A DNA stretch of 64,000 bases from CAYMZZ01 sp964395095 (GTDB taxonomy: Bacteria; Bacteroidota; Bacteroidia; Chitinophagales; Chitinophagaceae): positions 1 to 64,000 of the forward strand of contig CAYMZZ010000010.1 in assembly GCA_964395095.1 (NCBI GenBank), read 5' to 3'. Below the pieces are notes generated by a model. That model was not told the origin of the DNA and searched no databases. It was given only the letters and a program-made list of their open reading frames with translations. This document shows positions 51,591 to 60,476 of this stretch, one piece after another. The translations under genes and the position numbers were made by a program. Every line of letters begins with the position of its first letter. Position 1 is the first letter of the stretch.

Positions 51591-52793
51591 TTAGTGGTCA
51601 TGCCCTTCTTCCTCCCCCGCTTTCATGGCACCCAATACCGGGTACGGATTGCGGACCACAAATCTTTTCCCACGCAGGTCGGCCTGTTCGGCCTTTACGG
51701 CCACCCATCCATCTTCTTCCATCAACTTTTCCACAGGAAACAGACGGAACTGCAAACTATCCATTGCTTCCAGTAAATAGTCTTTATTCTCAAAACGAAC
51801 GAGCGCGTCGGTTGGCACGGCCCATTGCTGCGAAGAGCTTATCTGTATTCTTGCATTTAGAAACATCCCCGGTAATAAACGATCGGGTTGCTGCTCAAAA
51901 TGACAATGCACCAGTGCGCCGCGATCCTGGTCCACATTGCGCGTTACCAGCAATACTTCGCATTCATACTCGCGTTCGGGCTCGTCCACAAAAGTTACCC
52001 ACACTTTCTGCCTGGGTTTTACCAGCGCCAGGTCTTTTTCAAATACCGTGAGCGCCGCATGCATATCATCGGGATTGATCAATTCAAATAATACATCCGA
52101 CGGATTTACATACTTGCCAATATTCACGTTAATCTTCGACACAAACCCATTAATGGGCGAACGAATAGGCACGCTACGCGAAATGGATTCTTCTGTCAGC
52201 TTTTCGGGATCCAGACCTATCAGCCTCAACTTCTCCGCATAACCCTTCATCAATATTTTCTGGGAACTATGATCCGATTGGGCCTGCTGTAGCACTTTAT
52301 CCGCATTCACTTCATTTTCATTCAGAAAGCGCTGCCTTTCCAGGTCTTTTTCCAAAAAGCCCATTTTGGCTTTGGCCATCAGGTAGTCCTGTTGCAATTG
52401 TACCAGCGCGGGGTCTTCCATCATCGCAATCATTTCGCCACGGTTCACGTGCATACCCGGCAGCAGGTGCGTCGTTTTTAAATAACCACCCAGGGGAAAA
52501 CTTACCGATACAATGTTTTGAGGAGGCACATCCACCAGGCCATTCACTTTCAATTGCTGATGCATCTCTTTTCGCCGAATGCTGTCGACAACAATTCCGG
52601 CATTCTCTACCTGCTCTGCTGTTAATTTCACCTCGTTCATCTCCCCTTCGTGAACAGCCTCAGCCTGCGGCTTTTTGCTTCCGCAAGCCGATAAGGCAAG
52701 TAACAATATGCCCACCAGGATGTGCAGGTATGGCTTTCCGCCTGTAAAGAACGTATATCCTCTGTATTTTTTATTTTGAATCAGGTATTTCAT
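51591..52793 (-). CDS. RND efflux periplasmic adaptor (CzcB/CusB type)
   Basis: A 400-residue membrane-fusion protein. Lipoprotein signal with lipobox ALSAC; barrel-sandwich halves VSVSFPLGGYLKTTHLLPGM and SVPIRSPINGFVSKINVNIG; helical hairpin between them (DYLMAKAKMGFLEKDLERQR); beta-barrel domain (DPDDMHAALTVFEKDLALVK-like segment; LLPGMFLNARIQI). The C terminus ends AGEEEGHDH, a short possible metal-binding tail. It links the inner-membrane pump to the outer-membrane channel. The ATG overlaps the stop of the upstream pump gene by 4 bp (ATGA), so translation is coupled. Confidence 0.92.
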   Translation of the reverse strand: MKYLIQNKKYRGYTFFTGGKPYLHILVGILLLALSACGSKKPQAEAVHEGEMNEVKLTAEQVENAGIVVDSIRRKEMHQQLKVNGLVDVPPQNIVSVSFPLGGYLKTTHLLPGMHVNRGEMIAMMEDPALVQLQQDYLMAKAKMGFLEKDLERQRFLNENEVNADKVLQQAQSDHSSQKILMKGYAEKLRLIGLDPEKLTEESISRSVPIRSPINGFVSKINVNIGKYVNPSDVLFELINPDDMHAALTVFEKDLALVKPRQKVWVTFVDEPEREYECEVLLVTRNVDQDRGALVHCHFEQQPDRLLPGMFLNARIQISSSQQWAVPTDALVRFENKDYLLEAMDSLQFRLFPVEKLMEEDGWVAVKAEQADLRGKRFVVRNPYPVLGAMKAGEEEGHDH

Positions 52794-55700
52794 GGTTCAA
52801 TTTTTCCGTTTAAGAATTCAAATTCAATCAATGCCTGGTTATAACCATTTACCGCATCCAGATAGCCGAGTTCCCATTGCGTTGCCTGGTTGATGAGCAC
52901 GGTCCATTCAAGGTAACCAATCTCACCCTGCCGGTAGGCCAGCTCGGCATTTCGGATCATGCGACCGGCATTTTCCTTTCCGCTGGTTTCAAAGAGGTTA
53001 AGCTGCTGTTGTCGTTTACGCAACTCTTCTGCCGCCTGGTTCATTTCAAATTGCAGGGAGGCCCGGGCCGACTCTGCCTGCAGGGCGGCCGCTTCTTCTC
53101 TTCTTTGTCCCGCACGCACCCTTGCTTTGGTTACTTTGTTGAAGAGTGGCAAACCCAGCGATACATTCACCATGCTAAACCGCCGCGACCGGGAGAAATA
53201 GGTTTCATTGAATCCATCGAGGGTTTGATAACCGGTGATGGACTGGTTGGCGTAGCCCAGCGTGAGCGATGGCAGCAATTTTGATTTTTCCAGCAGGGTT
53301 TGTCCCCTTTCCTGGGCCTGCAGGGCCTTCCACCAGCCCAATCGCGGATGTTGTTCGTTGGGCGTACTGTCGGTTTGTTGACCATAAGCCGAAGGCTTCT
53401 GTAGCTGGGCATATTCCGGTTCTATCCAGTCGTTGGTTTGCAGGAACCATTGCAATTGCTTTTGCAGGATTCGGAAATCGGCATTCAGCTCCGATAGCTG
53501 TAGCCTCCATTGCTGCAATGCGAGGGTGGCGGAGCTACTCTCGAGCCGGTTAGCTTCCCCCGCCTGCAGGCGAATCTGCGCGGCTTCGTTGAAGCGGCTG
53601 TATACCGAATCGAGGCGAAGCAGGATTTTTCTGCGCTCGGTTAAATCGACCAACCGGTAAAATACCAGCGCGATCTCGCGCTGCAGCTCCAGTTGCTTCC
53701 AGGCACTCATTTCCTGCTGTGTCTTCAGGCCCAGCCGGTTGGCCTCTCTTTGCCGTTTGTAAACCTGGGGCATCTGAATACCCTGGTTTATAAAATAGCG
53801 CGTATCGGTGCGCGGACTATTGATATTACCATATTCCAACCCCAGTTCAGTAGTGCCGGGATCGAATGCGGCCCTGGCCAGTTCCTCCCAATACGATTCC
53901 TGCCTTCGCTCTGCTTTGAGTTGGATATTGGCCGAATCAGCTTCCGTGAAAAGGGAAGCCAGGCTGCGAGGCTGGGCATTTACCAGGCCGGTGCTACCTA
54001 TTGTTGCTAACAGCAACCATATCACCGACGCGGCGGCCGTTTGCCCCTTCTTTCTCCTTCGGTCTCTCCTGTTTTCCATCCACTGATAGAGCACAGGCAA
54101 AAGAATTAAGGTGAGCAGGGTTGCGGTAATAAGTCCGCCGATCACCACGGTAGCCAACGGACGTTGCACTTCCGCTCCCGGACCCTGGCTCAGCGCCATC
54201 GGCATAAATCCCAGGGAAGCGACGGCCGCGGTCATCAATACCGGGCGCAAGCGAAGAGAGGTTCCTTTCATAATCACCGATTTTACAGGTTCGTCGGAGT
54301 TTTCCTTGCGAAGGCGATTAAATTCTGTTATCAGCACAATACCATTGAGCACGGCCACACCAAACAGGGCAATAAATCCTACACCGGCCGAGATGCTGAA
54401 AGGCATATCCCTGGCCCAAAGGGCGAAAATGCCGCCGATGGCCGAGAGCGGTATGGCTGAAAATATCAACAATCCATAACGCATGGATCCAAACGCAAAA
54501 TAAAGCAGCAGAAATATCAGGAGTAGCGCGGCCGGAACGGCAATCATCAGGCGGGCCTCGGCTTCCTTCAGGTTTTCAAACTGTCCACCATAGTGAATGG
54601 AATATCCCGCAGGGAATACCAGCTCATTTTTCACCTTTTCATCCAGTTCCTGCACCACCGATTCCACATCGCGGCCGCGCACATTGAAGCCCACGATGAT
54701 GCGGCGGCGTGCATCCTCACGCTGTATCTGGTTGGGCCCGTCTTTTATCTCCACTTTGGCCACCTGGTAAAGCGGCACCTGTAAACCGGTTCTTGTCGGA
54801 ATCAACAACTGGCTCACCTGCTCCGGATCTCTTCTTTGCTCGTCCTGCAGGCGTATCACCAGGTCGTATCTTCTTTCGGTTTCATAAACAGTACCGGCCA
54901 CTTCTCCAGCAAATGCCGCCCTTATTACCTGGTTCACTTCTTCCACAGAAAGTTGATAGCGCGCCAGGGCATCACGATGATAATCGATCACAATCTGCGG
55001 CAGTCCGGTCACTACTTCCGTGTACACATCGGTGGCTCCATCCACCGACTGTATAACGCCGCCGAGGCGCTGGGCCAGGCTGGCGAGGCTGTCGAGGTTC
55101 TCACCATAAATCTTACAAACCACATCCTGCCGCGCGCCGCTGATCAGCTCATTGAAACGCATTTGCACGGGAAATTGAAATCCACTGCTCAGGCCGGGAA
55201 TGACCGATAGGGCATCACTCATTTTATCCGCCAACTCATCAAAACTTTCCGCACTGGTCCATTCATCGGGTGGCCGAAGGGTAATCATGATATCGGTCAT
55301 TTCGAGTGGCATGGGATCCGTAGGAATTTCACTGGCACCGATACGTGTCACCACTTTTTCAATTTCCGGAAACTGTGCTTCGAGTATGGAAACGGCCTTT
55401 TGCGTGGTTTGAATGGTTTCCGTGAGTGAACTGCCCGTGCGTATGCGGGCGTCCACCGCAAAATCGCCTTCCTGCAGTTCCGGTATAAATTCTCCACCCA
55501 GGCGCGACATCAGCACAAACGATATTGCCAACAACAACACTGATGAAACCACTATTGTTTTGGGCCATGCCAGGGCTTTGCGAAGTGCGGGTTGATACAG
55601 CCTTTGCAGGCCGGCCATCAGCTTATCTGCCAAGCCCGGTTTAGATGCCTTTCCGGCACGCAGAAACAGGGCCGACATCATGGGCACATAGGTTAAGGAT

Positions 55701-57172
55701 AAAACAAAAGCGCCAATCAACGCAAAGGATACCGTTTGCGCCATGGGTCGGAACATTTTACCCTCAATACCGGTCAGCGAAAGAATGGGCAGATAAACAA
55801 TCAATATAATGACCTGACCAAAAACGGCTGCATTCATCATCCGCGAAGCGGACTGCTCCACTTCCCTGTCCAGTTCTTCGGCATTCATTTTCCGAACCAC
55901 ACCGGTCGCCATCAGGCCGTGCAGCACGGCTTCCACAATAATAACCGCACCATCCACGATCAGTCCAAAATCAAGCGCGCCGAGGCTCATCAGGTTACCA
56001 CTTACGCCAAAAAGGTTCATCCCCATGATGGCAAACAGCATGGAGAGTGGGATGACGGAAGCCACAATCAAGCCTGCTTTCAGATTGCCGAGAAATAATA
56101 CCAACACCAGAATGACGATGATGGCGCCTTCAATCAGGTTTTTCTTCACCGTACCCATAGCATTGTCCACCATCTTGGTGCGGTCATAGAACACATCCAG
56201 CAAAACACCTTCCGGCAGGGTTTGCTGGATGGTTTTGATTCGTTCTCTGATATTCTTCACTACTTCGGAAGCGTTGGCCCCTTTTAGCATCAACACCACG
56301 GCACCGGCCACTTCTCCCTGATCACTATAGGTCATGGCGCCATAGCGGATGGCATGACCAATGCGTACTTCGGCCACATCACGTACATAAACCGGTATGC
56401 CCGTTTCAGTATGACGCACCACAATCTTTTCGATCTCTGAAATATTCCTGGCCAGGCCTTCGGTGCGAATAAAAAGCGCGCTGGGGCCCGATTCAATATA
56501 AGCGCCACCTGAGTTTTGATTATTCTTTTCCAGGGCCGTGAAAAGATCACCAATAGTAATATTCATGGCCTTGAGCCGGGAGGGCACTACGGCCACTTCA
56601 TATTGCTTCAGAAATCCCCCAAAACTGCTCACATCGGCTACACCTCCGGTGCCCAGGAGCTGACGACGGACTATCCAGTCCTGGATACTGCGCAGCTCCG
56701 TCAGGTCGTACTTGCCTTCATATCCTTTCCGGGGCCGCAACACATATTGAAACACTTCGCCCAAACCGGTGGTTACCGGGGCCAGCTCGGGCCGGCCCGC
56801 AGAGGCGGGTATCTGGTCGCGCACCTGGTTGAGCCTTTCCGATACCTGCTGCCGGGCCCAGTAAATATCCGTATTGTCGTCAAAAACAATAGTGACCACT
56901 GAAAGTCCAAAGCGGGATATAGACCGCATTTCCTTTCGTCCGGGTATATTGGCATTGGCTTGCTCAATGGGGAAAGTTACCAGCCTTTCCACCTCGGGTG
57001 CCGCAAGGCTGGGAGAAATGGTGATGACCTGTACCTGGTTGCTGGTGATATCGGGCAGGGCATCAATGGGTAATGTTCGCAGGTTGAGTACCCCCGCCAC
57101 CACGAGCGCGAGTACGAACAATCCCACGATTAGCTTATTCCTTACGGAAAAGCGAATAATCGCATGTAACAT
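52790..57172 (-). CDS. CzcA-type RND metal efflux pump fused to a TolC-like domain
   Basis: A 1460-residue fusion. Residues 1-1032 are a heavy-metal RND permease with 12 helices and two periplasmic loops; the TM4 motif DFGLIVDGAVIIVE (Asp401, Asp407, Glu414) is that of CzcA-class pumps for divalent cations (Zn/Co/Cd/Ni), unlike the CusA (copper/silver) motif. After a basic stretch (ENRRDRRRKKG), residues 1046-1066 form a second signal-peptide-like helix ending LVNAQ, and 1067-1460 are a TolC/CusC-like outer-membrane channel with long helices (QREIALVFYRLVDLTERRKI; ALLQAESARASLQFEMNQAA-like). Such fusions occur in Bacteroidota; processing at VNA|Q would separate the halves. Confidence 0.92.
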   Translation of the reverse strand: MLHAIIRFSVRNKLIVGLFVLALVVAGVLNLRTLPIDALPDITSNQVQVITISPSLAAPEVERLVTFPIEQANANIPGRKEMRSISRFGLSVVTIVFDDNTDIYWARQQVSERLNQVRDQIPASAGRPELAPVTTGLGEVFQYVLRPRKGYEGKYDLTELRSIQDWIVRRQLLGTGGVADVSSFGGFLKQYEVAVVPSRLKAMNITIGDLFTALEKNNQNSGGAYIESGPSALFIRTEGLARNISEIEKIVVRHTETGIPVYVRDVAEVRIGHAIRYGAMTYSDQGEVAGAVVLMLKGANASEVVKNIRERIKTIQQTLPEGVLLDVFYDRTKMVDNAMGTVKKNLIEGAIIVILVLVLFLGNLKAGLIVASVIPLSMLFAIMGMNLFGVSGNLMSLGALDFGLIVDGAVIIVEAVLHGLMATGVVRKMNAEELDREVEQSASRMMNAAVFGQVIILIVYLPILSLTGIEGKMFRPMAQTVSFALIGAFVLSLTYVPMMSALFLRAGKASKPGLADKLMAGLQRLYQPALRKALAWPKTIVVSSVLLLAISFVLMSRLGGEFIPELQEGDFAVDARIRTGSSLTETIQTTQKAVSILEAQFPEIEKVVTRIGASEIPTDPMPLEMTDIMITLRPPDEWTSAESFDELADKMSDALSVIPGLSSGFQFPVQMRFNELISGARQDVVCKIYGENLDSLASLAQRLGGVIQSVDGATDVYTEVVTGLPQIVIDYHRDALARYQLSVEEVNQVIRAAFAGEVAGTVYETERRYDLVIRLQDEQRRDPEQVSQLLIPTRTGLQVPLYQVAKVEIKDGPNQIQREDARRRIIVGFNVRGRDVESVVQELDEKVKNELVFPAGYSIHYGGQFENLKEAEARLMIAVPAALLLIFLLLYFAFGSMRYGLLIFSAIPLSAIGGIFALWARDMPFSISAGVGFIALFGVAVLNGIVLITEFNRLRKENSDEPVKSVIMKGTSLRLRPVLMTAAVASLGFMPMALSQGPGAEVQRPLATVVIGGLITATLLTLILLPVLYQWMENRRDRRRKKGQTAAASVIWLLLATIGSTGLVNAQPRSLASLFTEADSANIQLKAERRQESYWEELARAAFDPGTTELGLEYGNINSPRTDTRYFINQGIQMPQVYKRQREANRLGLKTQQEMSAWKQLELQREIALVFYRLVDLTERRKILLRLDSVYSRFNEAAQIRLQAGEANRLESSSATLALQQWRLQLSELNADFRILQKQLQWFLQTNDWIEPEYAQLQKPSAYGQQTDSTPNEQHPRLGWWKALQAQERGQTLLEKSKLLPSLTLGYANQSITGYQTLDGFNETYFSRSRRFSMVNVSLGLPLFNKVTKARVRAGQRREEAAALQAESARASLQFEMNQAAEELRKRQQQLNLFETSGKENAGRMIRNAELAYRQGEIGYLEWTVLINQATQWELGYLDAVNGYNQALIEFEFLNGKIEP

Positions 57173-57212
57173 GTAAAATGATTTACCTTAAACAAATAGG
57201 GTTGCTATCGTT

Positions 57213-57596
57213 TCAGGCAAATCGGGGGGGCTGAAAAAAATCGTACGGGGGAAGAATGCGTTTGCTTCGTTCGCGATAGAGCGCAAACTCTTTCGCCAGG
57301 GTATCGGGGCGAATGATTTCGTAGGAAGTAGTGGAACACTCACAGTTGTAACTCAGGATGGCGATACAACAATCCGCATCCCGAAAGGGCAATTGCTGGT
57401 CGCGGTCATAATCATCATCCACCACCACAGGGCCTACATAATGTTCGCGGAAAAAACCCCAGAGTGTAGTGGACTCATCCTTTTCCTGGTGCTCCTGGAA
57501 ATGGGCGATAAATACCGGAATACGCAGCAGGTTATGCAGCTCCATAAAGCTAAGCATGTATATACCCAGCATGAGTATGCCCGCGAGGCGTTTCAT
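57213..57596 (-). CDS. Small envelope protein of the metal operon
   Basis: A 127-residue protein with one N-terminal hydrophobic helix (MKRLAGILMLGIYMLSFMEL), then HFQEHQEKDESTTLWGFFRE and an acidic run VVVDDDYDRD. Cys76, Cys77, Cys85 and Cys87 (DCCIAILSYNCEC) form a cluster suitable for metal binding. I do not know a named family. Similar short proteins precede RND pumps in Bacteroidota metal operons. The pump gene starts 40 bp downstream; it is probably a periplasmic metal-handling accessory (inference). Confidence 0.7.
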   Translation of the reverse strand: MKRLAGILMLGIYMLSFMELHNLLRIPVFIAHFQEHQEKDESTTLWGFFREHYVGPVVVDDDYDRDQQLPFRDADCCIAILSYNCECSTTSYEIIRPDTLAKEFALYRERSKRILPPYDFFQPPRFA

Positions 57597-57633
57597 GGGG
57601 CAAAGATAGCAGGAAATGCTGATTTGCTATTTT

Positions 57634-57704
57634 GAGAATTTGGGAATTTGTTGTTCTTCGTGAGGACTGGGAACAAATCCACAAATTCCCAAATTCCCAA
57701 ATTA
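57634..57704. repeat. Inverted AATTTGGG arrays overlapping a stop codon
   Basis: 57634-57656 (GAGAATTTGGGAATTTGTTG) and 57671-57704 (ACAAATTCCCAAATTCCCAA) are complementary with a 4-nt slip; the loop is ~14 nt. The right arm contains the TAA of the leftward TonB receptor gene (57702-57704). Read in the sense of that gene, the array starts at its stop codon, the same rule seen at the other arrays. Confidence 0.82.
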
Positions 57705-59984
57705 CTTCCTCCACCATCTTATTCCCGCAAACACCCTTATTCCCTGGTTCGGCGCATAGATATACGAAGGATCGAAGCTGAGTCCATAGGGGTTTTCTGC
57801 CGTGGGTACTACCTGTCCATCGGAACCATATTGCAGGTTTTTATCGAATGGATCGTTGGTACGCGCTATCAGGAAAGGGATATTCCGGGCTGGCGTCCAG
57901 TTGAGCAAATTCTTCACGCCGGCGAATATTTCCAGGTTGGTTTGCATGCGTCGGGTGAACTGAATATTCTGAATACTCCAAACGGGCGAGTGATCCGGAC
58001 GCGGATCGAGCGGCGATATCAGGGGTAGTCGCATGGGCCCGTAGCAATTACCGGTATAGTCGATGCTGAGAGCCCAGGCGGGTATGGTATAGCTTAGTTG
58101 CCAGACAGCCGACCAGCTTTCTGTGAGTACGGGGCGGGTATGCGTGGCCTGGCGTGTAGCGTCGAACTCTGTTTTACGCACATCCTGAATGGTAGCGCCA
58201 GCCATCAAACGGAATCGATGTCCGGCTGAAAAGTTCAGGTTGCCGCTGATACCGGTGCTGCGGCTATGTCCATTCAGGTTCTGGTAAATAATTTTATTGG
58301 GGTCGCTGTCGTAATCCGGAATAATCTGATTCCGGAAATGCGAATACCAGGTAGAGATATCCCATTCCAGTGAATGACCTTCCCATCGCCAGATTTGATT
58401 ATAATTGAGGTTCACATTATAGCTTTGCTCCGGGCGCAAGGCTTCGCGAATTTCTACGGCCCGGGCACCTGTGAGGGCCGCATGGTCTTCCGTAAACAGG
58501 CTCACTACCCGGAACCCCGTGCCCGCGTTCAGCCGCAGCACCTGATCCCTTCCCAGTTTCCATTTCCAGGCCAGCCTTGGCGTAAATATATTTCCGTGTA
58601 CGGGGTGGTGGTCAATACGTGCGCCCAACAAAATAGTATGCTGGTCAGCCGGCCGCCATTCATCCTGGATAAACAATCCGGGGATCAAAGCCCTCTCGGG
58701 TCGGTTGCGCAGGCTGAGGGTGTCCAATGTAGCCGTACTGTTGTCGTCGTAATAATTGTAGCGTAGTGCCGCGCCCAACAATAGATCGTGCCGGGGCCCC
58801 AGGGGGCGATCCCAGATCAATTGCCCAAAAGCAATCCGCTGATCGCCCAGGTAGGGTATTACCCCATACCAGGAGTTCTGCTGATGCGAGGTTGCTGAAA
58901 ACGACAATACCATGTTTTCTTTAACTGGTAACTGGTATTTTCCCATCATTTCCCAGCGCCGGGTGTATATACTTTCACCATAAATACTGTCGGTGCCGCG
59001 AAAGCGGGAGTTCCACCGGCTATCCCCGCCCCAGCGGTCTTCATAAAAATACCGCGCTGCGATAGAAGCGATACGGTTCTGCCGCCGCTTAAAGTTCCAT
59101 TTCTGAAAAATGGAAATCCGGTGCTGCAGGGCTACATCCGTAAATCCATCACGATTGCGGTCTTCTTTATTTTGAAAGCGGAAATAATCAATACCGGTCA
59201 GTATGTCAATCTTTCGGCCGATCGAAGATTTCCAGCCAAGATCCACTGAATGCTCCCACCAACTGTTGCTCATCGCATTCACCGCCAGGCCCGGCGCTTT
59301 GTCGGCCTCCTTGGTGATGATATTGATAAGCCCACCGATGGCTTCGGGTCCATAGAGCCCGGAAGCGGGGCCCTTCACAATCTCTACCCGGTCGATCAAT
59401 TGTGTGGGTATTCCAAAAAGACCATACACCGAACCCAGGCTGCTCACGATGGGCATACCATCAATGGTAACCATGGTATAGGGTCCTTCCAAACCATTGA
59501 TATGTATATCGCCCGTATTGCATACGCTGCAATTCAATTGCGGCCTTACACCGTTCACATTACTCAGGGATTCAAAAATGCTGGGCGCGGGATTTTTTTT
59601 GAAGAAACCGGCACTGTAAACTTCCACCGCCACCGGACTCTCGAGGCGGCGCATGGGTCGCAGTGTTCCGCTCACCACCACGGCATCCAACTCCCTTTGT
59701 TCCGGCTCCATCCATACCAGGATGGGTGTAGCGGGCTGATCCGGGAAAATTCGGGCAGCCCTGTATCCGATGGCATATACCGATACCGTATCCCCTCCGG
59801 TTTGTACCTGAAAGCGGCCCTGCGCATCGCTCAGAATAAAGCGACTGCTATCCGCTCCCATCAAGCGTGCACCCGCAATAGGAAGACCCGAAGCCCGGTC
59901 CTTTACCTGGCCCGCAACCGATTGGGACCGTAGAGCACAGCCCAGGCCCAATAAACCGAATAATAACAACCCCAACGCTTTCAT
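57702..59984 (-). CDS. TonB-dependent receptor, metal-associated
   Basis: A 760-residue outer-membrane receptor: signal peptide (MKALGLLLFGLLGLGCALRS), carboxypeptidase-regulatory-like domain (VAGQVKDRASGLPIAGARLM), TonB-box region (LDAVVVSGTLR), plug domain with PQLNCSVCNTGDIHINGLEG (Cys152 and Cys155 form an unusual CxxC), DGMPIVSSLGSVYG and VEIVKGPASGLYGPEAIGGL, and a 22-strand barrel. The Cys pair and the metal operon suggest a metal or metal-chelate ligand. The promoter region has a four-half-site operator 9 bp upstream of the ATG. The small Cys-rich protein gene and the pump follow. Confidence 0.9.
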   Translation of the reverse strand: MKALGLLLFGLLGLGCALRSQSVAGQVKDRASGLPIAGARLMGADSSRFILSDAQGRFQVQTGGDTVSVYAIGYRAARIFPDQPATPILVWMEPEQRELDAVVVSGTLRPMRRLESPVAVEVYSAGFFKKNPAPSIFESLSNVNGVRPQLNCSVCNTGDIHINGLEGPYTMVTIDGMPIVSSLGSVYGLFGIPTQLIDRVEIVKGPASGLYGPEAIGGLINIITKEADKAPGLAVNAMSNSWWEHSVDLGWKSSIGRKIDILTGIDYFRFQNKEDRNRDGFTDVALQHRISIFQKWNFKRRQNRIASIAARYFYEDRWGGDSRWNSRFRGTDSIYGESIYTRRWEMMGKYQLPVKENMVLSFSATSHQQNSWYGVIPYLGDQRIAFGQLIWDRPLGPRHDLLLGAALRYNYYDDNSTATLDTLSLRNRPERALIPGLFIQDEWRPADQHTILLGARIDHHPVHGNIFTPRLAWKWKLGRDQVLRLNAGTGFRVVSLFTEDHAALTGARAVEIREALRPEQSYNVNLNYNQIWRWEGHSLEWDISTWYSHFRNQIIPDYDSDPNKIIYQNLNGHSRSTGISGNLNFSAGHRFRLMAGATIQDVRKTEFDATRQATHTRPVLTESWSAVWQLSYTIPAWALSIDYTGNCYGPMRLPLISPLDPRPDHSPVWSIQNIQFTRRMQTNLEIFAGVKNLLNWTPARNIPFLIARTNDPFDKNLQYGSDGQVVPTAENPYGLSFDPSYIYAPNQGIRVFAGIRWWRK

Positions 59985-59989
59985 AATTA

Positions 59990-60038
59990 CACTTGCCTAA
60001 ACATAATTTTAGGCTTGTCTAAATTTAATTTTAGACAA
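59990..60038 (-). promoter_or_regulatory. Four-half-site DtxR/MntR-like operator
   Basis: Four copies of a TTTAGNC-type half-site occur in alternating orientation: 59993-60001, 60008-60016, 60015-60023 and 60030-60038. The inner pair forms TTTAGGCTTGTCTAAA (7-2-7, one mismatch). The right pair TTGTCTAAA...TTTAGACAA is a perfect 9-bp inverted repeat with a 6-nt spacer; the left pair has the same geometry with 7 of 9 matching. The form resembles sites for DtxR/MntR-family metalloregulators. It begins 9 bp upstream of the TonB receptor start, so a bound protein would block transcription. No DtxR gene is in the window. Confidence 0.6.
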
Positions 60039-60051
60039 ATGTAAAGAATTT

Positions 60052-60476
60052 AGTTATAAGTGGGAAGTTTTAGGTTTTAAGTTTTTTGGGGGAAATTAGG
60101 GAACCTTCCTGCCGACAGGTTGATTGGTAACTCAGGTTGCATTTAACCGTCTGATAGCTAAATAGATCGTTGCGCCAATGGCGGTTTCAATCGTTATCAT
60201 TCTCACCAGTAAACTTGATTGACTGCCGGCTCAGCAGTTTGCACCGCAACAGACGCAAAGCATTCGCAAAGAGCGCAACGTATATTTTGGATGGCACAGG
60301 ATTTTGAAGAAAGTAAAGCCGGGATGAATGATTGACCTGCAAGAAACCAGCTAAATTCGAAATACCTGTTCAAAGTAAGAATGAGATTTCCCGCATATTT
60401 TGATGCCTATTCTCGCAGATATCAGCATTAACTACCCAATACACCTCCCTACTTCCAACTTACTACTTACTACTTA
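60052..60476. repeat. Heptamer arrays flanking a 350-bp spacer
   Basis: In the sense of the leftward AraC gene, units AAGTTGT, AAGTAGT, AAGTAGT, AAGTTGG, AAGTAGG begin in its last codons and include its TAA stop (arm 60440-60482). The complementary arm, on the plus strand ATAAGTGGGAAGTTTTAGGT then TTTAAGTTTTTT, lies at 60052-60087, next to the operator. The 350 bp between (60088-60440) shows no open frame or RNA gene I can support. Confidence 0.75.
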
